Assembly: GCA_016946835.1 (NCBI GenBank)
Contig: JACVTC010000029.1
Location: forward strand, 132,001-196,000
Reading direction: 5' to 3'
DNA: 64,000 bases
From: Neocallimastix lanati (nom. inval.)
Lineage: Eukaryota; Neocallimastigomycota; Neocallimastigomycetes; Neocallimastigales; Neocallimastigaceae
The translations under genes and the position numbers were made by a program. Below, in pieces: positions 58,301-64,000 of this stretch (position 1 is the stretch's first letter; each line of letters begins with the position of its first letter). The notes beneath the pieces are model-generated. The model did not search any database. It was not told the DNA's origin and worked only from the letters and a program-made list of their open reading frames with translations.

Positions 58301-60031
58301 GAATCTAACATGGAAAGTACAATTAATTACGTAAATAAATTGAACAATACTAATAACAATAAAATTGAAATATCCCACTATCAACACAATACAACAAACA
58401 ATAATACAAATAAAAGAAACATTAATTATGAAGCAAAAGGATCAAGCAAAAGAATAAAATATAGTGAAAAGAATATGTCAAAATTAAATGAAGAAAACAA
58501 TATATTCAGAGAACCATATAACTTTAAAGATATATTTAACCTTAAAGATAAAGAGCAATGGATGGAAGTCGTAAATGAAGAATTAAAAAATATGGAAAAG
58601 CTAAATGTTTTTCAGATTGTAAATTCAGTTCCAGAAGGATCTAACGTTATATCATCGCTTTGGGTATTTAAATATAAAAGAGACTCAAACGGTAATATAA
58701 TAAAAAGAAAAGCAAGATTAGTTGCGAAAGGTTATACGCAGCAGTATGGAATTGATTTCAAGGAAACGTTTGCTCCAACTTTAAAACAAGATACAATAAG
58801 GATTATCACAGCAATAGCTGTTCATCATAATTTTAATATCGAACAAATAGACATTAACTCTGCATACCTTAATGCAGATTTAAAAGAAGATATATGTATG
58901 AAATCTCCCGAAGGTCATCATTCATTCAATAAATGTTTTTGGAAGCTTAAAAAAGCCCTTTATGGCTTAAAGCAAGCTGGAAAAGAATGGAACGAAAAAT
59001 TGAATAATGAGCTTCTCAAATTAAATTTTAGAAGATCTAAGAGTGAACCTTGCGTTTATATTAAGACAGATAGGAATAATAAAATAATATGCATTATATC
59101 GGTATACGTAGATGATATATTAATTGCGGGAACAGATCATGAAATCAAAATTGTAAAAGATTCAATGAAAAGAAAATTTAATATTAAAGATATAGGTAAT
59201 GTAGAATTCGTTATAGGAATTAAATTTAATAAGATCAGAAATGGTTATATTTTACATCAAATAAGATATATTAACGATATATTATTCAAATATGAAATTA
59301 ATAAACTTACACCATCGAAAAATTTAATACCAGTGGAAAATAATAAGTTGAAATGCATAAAATTTAATGAAACGAAATACCGAAGTGCCATTGGGAACCT
59401 ATTGTATCTTGCTATTTGTACCCGACCTGATATCCTATTTGCTGTGAGCAGAGCAGCAAGAAAATCCAATAACCTTAACTTAGAGGATTGGAATAATGTT
59501 CTTAAAATATTCAGATACTTAATGTACACAAAAAACTATGGTATAAAAATTGAAAAAGGTATTAACCTTAAGGTTTATGTCGACGCAGATTTCGCTGGAG
59601 ACTCAATCACAAGAAAATCCACTTCAGGATTCCTGATGATGTTGGGAAGAACGCCAACCAGTTGGTTCTCGAAATTGCAACATTGCGTATCTACCTCAAC
59701 GGCCGAAGCTGAGTATTATAGTTTGAGTGTATGCGCAAAGCATTCATTATGGTATAAGAATTTATTAAACGAACTTGGAATAAAAATTAATAATGTAAAA
59801 ATTTTCGTCGACAATAAAGCAACAATATATAATAGTGAGAATCAGTCAATTAATCCAAAGTCAAAACACATTGATATTCGGTATCATCATATTAGAGATC
59901 TTGTTAATAAAGGATTAATCAAATTGAATTACATAAACACTAAAGAAAATTTAGCCGACGGATTCACGAAATACTTAAACAATACTTTAATGGATAAATT
60001 TAGAATTTCCCTTCTTACTAAAATTGAATAA
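55322..60031 (+). CDS. Element F gag-pol polyprotein, 1569 residues
   Basis: Single open frame from ATG at 55322: gag (YSENFNHITEL, LYLLCINNLDDY), zinc knuckle (CYLCGKFGHYRKDC, about residue 286), protease (LDSGASINVT, about 387), LWHRRLGHFD, integrase core (LDLVGP, DDFSRYGW, RSDNGREF, NGKAERFNG), an unusually long Asn-rich linker (about 840-1030), RVT_2 reverse transcriptase (YVDD at 1262), and RNase H (VYVDADFAGD), ending ADGFTKYL and DKFRISLL. All copia enzyme signatures are present and in order. The extra length relative to element A is mostly the Asn linker. Confidence 0.95.
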   Translation: MSRNNLRSNSRNSINSTQDQIINISEYEPTQKGFTFNYSENFNHITELTTDNFVNWKTNILYLLCINNLDDYISHEKVKKIRRRDITESIEKYTIDKFDNSLVYEIGTSEKDIKNDILVKWIITNNLGENTKKILESQSKTAFQLWELLNKSFTIGPEQRKMVLKDKINKLKYNLEDDVHIFLAVLQNLLDELERIDSDINDNVKVGILNRALPENIRFINVFQYNNNWTKCCDYVKRIIPDIVFSNIRETALIEQNPKNIFSLENGRKISKPKKIKYKKRKNGKCYLCGKFGHYRKDCLKNKFNKNKRNNKQYKRKGNTKKFNKEKPREGHAYLLNDKKDYNENYQEDFSRDYNSDNCFELNSLEINKPTKIDIRSNNNNITQWILDSGASINVTNNINILSNIRKEKIKISLANGKETYANYIGDFNAYINNHKFILKNVHYSKFIKKNLISINQLITQNYKIVFNNYKNSQIAIIYDDKGNRIYQSAADNKNIFKIYLSKAPSIFHKNNNFENLKEINSTHINNKQDFDLWHRRLGHFDITKIKDNLKNTNINTNHKCQICSDSKLRNKHFKRSINKTKHIFELIYLDLVGPVLPSLNKNIYFLTILDDFSRYGWVLFLQHKNETFNKFIIWYKEVLNTFNIKIKNIRSDNGREFFNNNFKIFCQNNGIIHQYTIPYNPAQNGKAERFNGILISSSKALLNESKLSHNFWEFAVDTVNYINNRLLHQGINNKVPFEILYNKSVDYSIFRVFGCRVFFLIPKELRSKFDNNSYLGIFLGYCNNPSSYKILDLTNNKIVLSRTVQFFENDPGNSVLLNYNSNNEFRVNDYSVKNFSNNNYNNYNYQKYNNNNHNYQNNYNNINDSQYNSNILRNKNKHKTYKKQKQNKNDNPEDNNNSENDNITSNYININNENNINNTSNNTFNNINKNNTNNQSNIYINDSSINNNNKLNNNNICNTNTRNYRNNEFNNNNITNNLNKNNDNNPNKNTTEESNMESTINYVNKLNNTNNNKIEISHYQHNTTNNNTNKRNINYEAKGSSKRIKYSEKNMSKLNEENNIFREPYNFKDIFNLKDKEQWMEVVNEELKNMEKLNVFQIVNSVPEGSNVISSLWVFKYKRDSNGNIIKRKARLVAKGYTQQYGIDFKETFAPTLKQDTIRIITAIAVHHNFNIEQIDINSAYLNADLKEDICMKSPEGHHSFNKCFWKLKKALYGLKQAGKEWNEKLNNELLKLNFRRSKSEPCVYIKTDRNNKIICIISVYVDDILIAGTDHEIKIVKDSMKRKFNIKDIGNVEFVIGIKFNKIRNGYILHQIRYINDILFKYEINKLTPSKNLIPVENNKLKCIKFNETKYRSAIGNLLYLAICTRPDILFAVSRAARKSNNLNLEDWNNVLKIFRYLMYTKNYGIKIEKGINLKVYVDADFAGDSITRKSTSGFLMMLGRTPTSWFSKLQHCVSTSTAEAEYYSLSVCAKHSLWYKNLLNELGIKINNVKIFVDNKATIYNSENQSINPKSKHIDIRYHHIRDLVNKGLIKLNYINTKENLADGFTKYLNNTLMDKFRISLLTKIE

Positions 60032-60193
60032 TATAGTGTAAAATGTGCTATCTTTTTTTTTTCTTATATATAATAAGTTTTTTTTTAGAAAGCTCTCAAA
60101 ATCAAATTAAAAGTAGTATAATTTTTCAAAATCTACCTTCATTTTTTTTCCTTTGTATTAAGTTTTTTTTTTGAAGCTAGATTTTAGGGTGAA

Positions 60194-60481
60194 TGTTAAA
60201 AATATATTTTAATATAAAATTTAATCTATGATTATCCAGTATTTTACAAATACAAAATACTCGAAATACTATAAAACGTGCTTAAATAATAATCCTAATT
60301 TTTTTTTTCTCTTTAACAATAAAAAACCTTAATATATATATATACAATCATACATACTTAATTATATATATTTAAAATAATAAATATTAATATATAATAA
60401 AGAATATAAAACATCTTTACTTAAACATAATTATAATATTATCTTAATATTGTTTGTCTCTTAATTGTGTGTTTATTAACA
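60194..60481 (+). repeat. Element F 3' LTR
   Basis: 288 bp, followed by the target duplication AAACC. Confidence 0.93.
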
Positions 60482-60486
60482 AAACC

Positions 60487-61906
60487 AAAAGTCATAAGAA
60501 TAATATCCATATTTGTTTCATATGGAACATTTATTATTTTTTCTTTTATTGATTGATAATTTCGGCTTATTAATATTTTTGGGCTTGTTAAAATTTTTGA
60601 AATTTTTAGAATTTTTAATGTTTATACTGAGAATATCATTGGTGAATGGCTTTGATTGTTTAATTTCTTTAATGTTTGAAAATATGATTTCAGGAATAAC
60701 ATCTTTAACATATTCGCAGTATTTATTCCAATTGGATTTGTACTGGAAGACGTTTATAAACCTTAAATTTTCGGGTAAGGTTCTATTTAGAATAACGGCT
60801 TTTATAGGATTAGCCATGTCTTCTTCAAGATTTTCTAGGTCGTTGATGGAATTTTGGAGTATGACAATGAATGTATTTATATCATCATTAATTGAATATT
60901 TCATATTGTATATTTCTTTTTTTAAATCAATTTTTTGCTGCTCTTCACTTTTAGTATAGGATTTTCGAAGGATGTTCCATATTTGGAAAGAGGTTTTATT
61001 AACTTTGAATTATCCTTTTTGTGTTATTACCTAAACTATTGGTATTAACCCCTAACCCTAGATTAAGATATCATTTTTGATATCTTGATTAGAAATGTCC
61101 TTAGCATAAACCAAAGAATCATCGAATTTATTAGGAATATAGTTATCTATATTATCTTTAACATCGCGTTTTTTTAACAATTTCACTTTCTCTTTGCTAA
61201 CATATATATCTAGGTTATTTATGCACAGTAGATAAAGTATCCTTTTTCTCCATTCCATATAATTTTTATTGTGTTAACTCGGTTGCTCCATTGAAATTGT
61301 CAGAGTAATTAAAAGTAATATCATTTGGTATTTGAGAATGGTTATCATTAATAGGGATGACTTCACTTTCAGTTTGGTTTTGGTTTTGGACTTGAGTGTT
61401 ATTTCTTCTTATTATTCGGCTCATGATAAAAGTTAAAATGTTTAAATATTAATTTTTTTTTATACGATTTAGGATTGAAGATATTTATTATTTAAAGTAT
61501 TTATATTATATTAATTAAAAGTAATTTATTATTGTTATTGTTTATTTCTTTAATTATAATTACTTTTTATTATGTTTTAATCACATTTGTGAATTTTATA
61601 GGATATATAGATTATAATTAATGATTTTTATATTATGAATTTTATTTTTAGTAAATGAAATGTTTAAAATATATTTCTGAATATTTTCAGGTCATATTAA
61701 ATTTATAATGTATGGTGTTTATAAATATAATTATTATAACAATAATCATAATTTTATATATTATATATTTTATTTTTATAATAATGCTTTATTATTATAA
61801 AAGAAATAATTAGTATTAATAAATAGAAATATTTTACAAATTTAAATAGATTATGATATACTTAGCTTAATCATTACAAGATGAGAGTCAAATGAGACTC
61901 TTTATC
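60487..61906 (-). mobile_element. Element G, gag-side part: copia, broken
   Basis: Minus-strand gag from ATG near 61424 (MSRIIRRNNTQ) through WRKRILYLLCINNLDIYVSK and ALPENLRFIN-like TLPENLRFINVFQYKSNW to a basic region ending at the F insertion. Upstream, the leader reaches an eroded tRNA-Lys half primer site at 61880-61906 (minus GATAAAGAGTCTCA). This leader is far shorter than those of A and F and has no hairpin array. A few breaks are visible in gag. Confidence 0.82.
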
Positions 61907-62284
61907 TCTTAATAATATTAAAATAATGTATTTATTTTATTAATATTAATTATTCTGAATTTACTTTGATTCAAATAAATACTTTTTATACATTTTCCTC
62001 ATTACATATTATGATATAAGTAGATATTATTTATCATATGTACAGGTTATTTGTAATATGCATATATTAATTATTTATATCAAATATTTCTTCTGACATA
62101 TATCTTTATAATAAAATATTCATAATAAACATTTTATAATATTACTTATAATATAAATTGCTTTATGCTAATGCTTTTTCTAGCATAATGTTTTTTCTTA
62201 GTATAAGTTTTATTTTTTCTTATTTTTTTTTATATTATAATAAATTAATTAATTTTGATATATTATCTACATTAATAAAAAATA
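61907..62284. other. AT-rich spacer, probably the 5' LTR of element G
   Basis: Lies directly beyond the G primer-site relic, so it should include its LTR, but no matching LTR could be aligned with confidence. No gene. Confidence 0.35.
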
Positions 62285-63890
62285 ATTTTAGAATGAGAAA
62301 TAAAGTATTATAAAATAAAAATATGAATATTAATTAAATTAATATAAAAATAACGAAATCTTTCAATTTTCTATATAATATTTTAAAAATGAATAGCTTT
62401 TATAAATATTTTATAACTATGGCGTTTTTTTTTGAGTGATTATTAATTTTTGTATAAATTTTATTATAATTTATTAAAGTAATAGTCTTTTCGTTAGGAT
62501 AATTATTATGATATCTAACTTATTCCAATTAAATTTTCTATTCAATAAGTATTTGAATTTTCCAATTAAAGGTATTTATATAATAAACTAGATTTAGATA
62601 AAACTGAAATGAGTAATGTTTTTATTTATAAATATTATAAATTTTAAAATATATTTTAGATTATTATAAAATTTTATTTTATTTCAATTATAATACTTAT
62701 AAGTAATTTCGTTCTATAAAATTTTATATTCATCCAACATATCTAAAGAAATACATTTTTTACAAAATTTTTTAAATTTTCTATTTTCGTTTGGACATCT
62801 TTTCTTACAATTTAATAATAATTTCCGATTGTTTGACCACTCTTTCTTTAATTTATATAATTCCTTATATTCATCATGATAAATATGCCAAATGTTACTA
62901 ATATATTCATATCCGGGTTCATTTGAATTCCAAGGTTTATTTATAATATAATGAATTATTTTTTCATCAGATATTTTCTTATTATTACCGTAAAATACTT
63001 TTTCAATGGTATTATAAGTATTAGGTCCCAAAGTAATTTCAATATTGTTTTCAATGAAATAGTCTTGCATAATATCTTGATCTGGACATCCATTATAATA
63101 AGGAAATAATTCATCATACTTATATGCTAAATTTAACATTCCGTCAACATGAGTTTTATTTAACATATTTTTATTTATAAATATTACTCCATTATTGATA
63201 TTTGTGTTTCTTGATCCATCAAAAATATTATTCCATATTTCTATATCATTAACTAAATGACTTTCGTTTGTAAAACATATCAAATCTTCATCTCTGTTAA
63301 ATAATTCATAAATATTTGATATAACTAAGGTATCGGAATCAATATATAAAACTTTATCATAATTTGTTAGTCCAAAGATTTCAAATTTTATTAAATTAGG
63401 TATAAATTTTTTCTTTATAAAATTAAAATTTAACTCATTATATTTTGAATTATCAATTTTCAAAAACTTTATATTAGGAAATTTTAATAGTATTTCTTTT
63501 TTAGATTCATCTGACAAAATACTGTAATTATCGTCATGCATTACTAGAATATCTCCATTAAACCAATTATTATACTTGTAAAATGAATATAGCATTGTTT
63601 CAAATCCTATAACAAATTTATCATTTAATATTGTACATAAACAATATTTGAAATCTTTCAATTTAAATCTTTCATCTAATTCATTTTTATATTTATTGAA
63701 TAAATTTAATTTCTCTTTGGTAATTTTATTATTTCTAAAATATCTTTTTTTAACAGATTTTAAGTTAAAATTCCATGTGCTTAATTCACCATATGCTGCG
63801 GATGTCTTTTTATATTTCCTTTTAATATATTCTTCTGTTGATTTACTGTAAAAATGATCTAAATATACAGGCAAATTTTTATAAATATGA
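62285..63890. repeat. Duplicated segment, copy 2
   Basis: Same order and about 99% identity with 28900-30505 (offset 33385). Within the coding part I count roughly seven differences in about 1180 bases. Beyond 63890 identity drops abruptly. Confidence 0.9.
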
Positions 63891-64000
63891 ATATCATTCC
63901 AAAAATTCATTATTTTTAATATCACTCTTTCCTTTTTTAAATTAACAATGTAAAGATCTTCATTCAGAGGAGTATGAGCAGTAAAATTTAAATTAAAACT
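62714..64000 (-). CDS. GT92-GT8 fusion glycosyltransferase, second copy, 5' partial
   Basis: The frame is open from the stop at 62714 to the window edge (428 residues visible); an internal Met at 63925 is not the start, since upstream codons continue in frame (FNLNFTAHTPLNEDLYIVNL) and align with residues 263-282 of the first copy. From IYKNLPVYLDHF onward the protein is nearly identical to copy 1, with the GT8 DxD (YIDSDTL), DQDIMQDYF, NKPW and the C-terminal four-Cys motif intact. The part before that differs markedly (LKIMNFWNDIH in place of TGYLNDIN). It appears functional. The sharp change in identity suggests gene conversion or a recombinant duplication. Confidence 0.85.
   Translation of the reverse strand, partial: SFNLNFTAHTPLNEDLYIVNLKKERVILKIMNFWNDIHIYKNLPVYLDHFYSKSTEEYIKRKYKKTSAAYGELSTWNFNLKSVKKRYFRNNKITKEKLNLFNKYKNELDERFKLKDFKYCLCTILNDKFVIGFETMLYSFYKYNNWFNGDILVMHDDNYSILSDESKKEILLKFPNIKFLKIDNSKYNELNFNFIKKKFIPNLIKFEIFGLTNYDKVLYIDSDTLVISNIYELFNRDEDLICFTNESHLVNDIEIWNNIFDGSRNTNINNGVIFINKNMLNKTHVDGMLNLAYKYDELFPYYNGCPDQDIMQDYFIENNIEITLGPNTYNTIEKVFYGNNKKISDEKIIHYIINKPWNSNEPGYEYISNIWHIYHDEYKELYKLKKEWSNNRKLLLNCKKRCPNENRKFKKFCKKCISLDMLDEYKIL

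Larger units (their letters stand above)
53533..60481 (+). mobile_element. Element F: Ty1/copia retrotransposon, looks whole
   Basis: LTRs of 286 bp (53533-53818) and 288 bp (60194-60481), TGTTAAAAATA to TATTAACA, differ by about five substitutions and two single-base length changes, so F is somewhat older than A and C. The perfect target duplication AAACC (53528-53532, 60482-60486) shows insertion into element G. Order: half tRNA-Lys primer site, leader hairpin array, single gag-pol frame, polypurine tract (TTTTAGGGTGAA), LTR. Confidence 0.95.

Noticed and set aside
62714-63925. A complete 403-residue glycosyltransferase starting at Met 63925
   Set aside because: The frame continues upstream to the window edge and aligns with the longer paralogue, so this Met is internal.
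1-64000. Dictyostelid or apicomplexan origin, suggested by the A+T content and Asn runs
   Set aside because: Scaffoldin-like repeats with a C-terminal anchor and an all-copia retroelement load fit anaerobic fungi better; no DIRS or skipper-type elements or apicomplexan gene families were seen. It is not formally excluded without a search.

Overview
The window looks like nuclear DNA of an anaerobic gut fungus (Neocallimastigomycota). The evidence is the extreme A+T content (spacers are almost only A and T), short GT-AG introns, a secreted protein built of Cys-containing repeats with a C-terminal membrane anchor (the architecture of fungal cellulosome scaffoldins), Asn-rich linkers in many proteins, and a heavy load of Ty1/copia retrotransposons. 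No rRNA gene, tRNA gene, CRISPR array or bacterial operon was seen.

Host genes, left to right. (1) 1-2340, minus: a Stealth-family sugar-phosphate transferase with two Stealth modules, running off the left edge. (2) 7184-12015, plus: a three-exon scaffoldin-like gene; the signal-peptide start was recovered by splicing two small upstream exons in phase. (3) 20330-21870, minus: a Gln-rich coiled-coil gene remnant with one in-frame stop. (4) 24426-26981, minus: UDP-glucose 6-dehydrogenase, eight exons, all phases consistent, 554 residues. (5) 29329-31386, minus: a secretory-pathway GT92-GT8 fusion glycosyltransferase. (6) 40867-41889, minus: a second secreted glycosyltransferase that shares an unusual four-Cys mini-domain with gene 5. 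(7) 62714-64000, minus: a near-identical partial copy of gene 5, cut by the window edge. Genes 1, 4, 5, 6 and 7 could all serve extracellular or cell-wall glycan synthesis; UDP-glucuronate from gene 4 is a plausible donor. That link is inference.

Mobile DNA fills most of the rest, and every recognisable retroelement is copia-type. Element A (14258-20272) and element F (53533-60481) look whole. Element C (43427-47180) has identical LTRs and a perfect 5-bp target duplication, yet carries pieces of host genes (a GT8 glycosyltransferase and a BAR-like helical protein) where gag-pol should be. D, E, G, H and several LTR scraps are broken. F sits inside G, and A abuts a fragment of a second C-family copy. 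A processed, poly(A)-tailed retrocopy with a 14-bp target duplication lies inside G.

The copia leaders are unusual. The primer site right after the 5' LTR is complementary to the 5' half of a tRNA-Lys(CUU), ending in the anticodon stem. It is followed by a tandem array of short hairpins, and in the E/F family these show a compensatory base-pair change. Two G+C-enriched islands in otherwise AT-only DNA (about 23745-23800 and 42840-43085) contain nested complementary arms and are candidates for structured RNAs.
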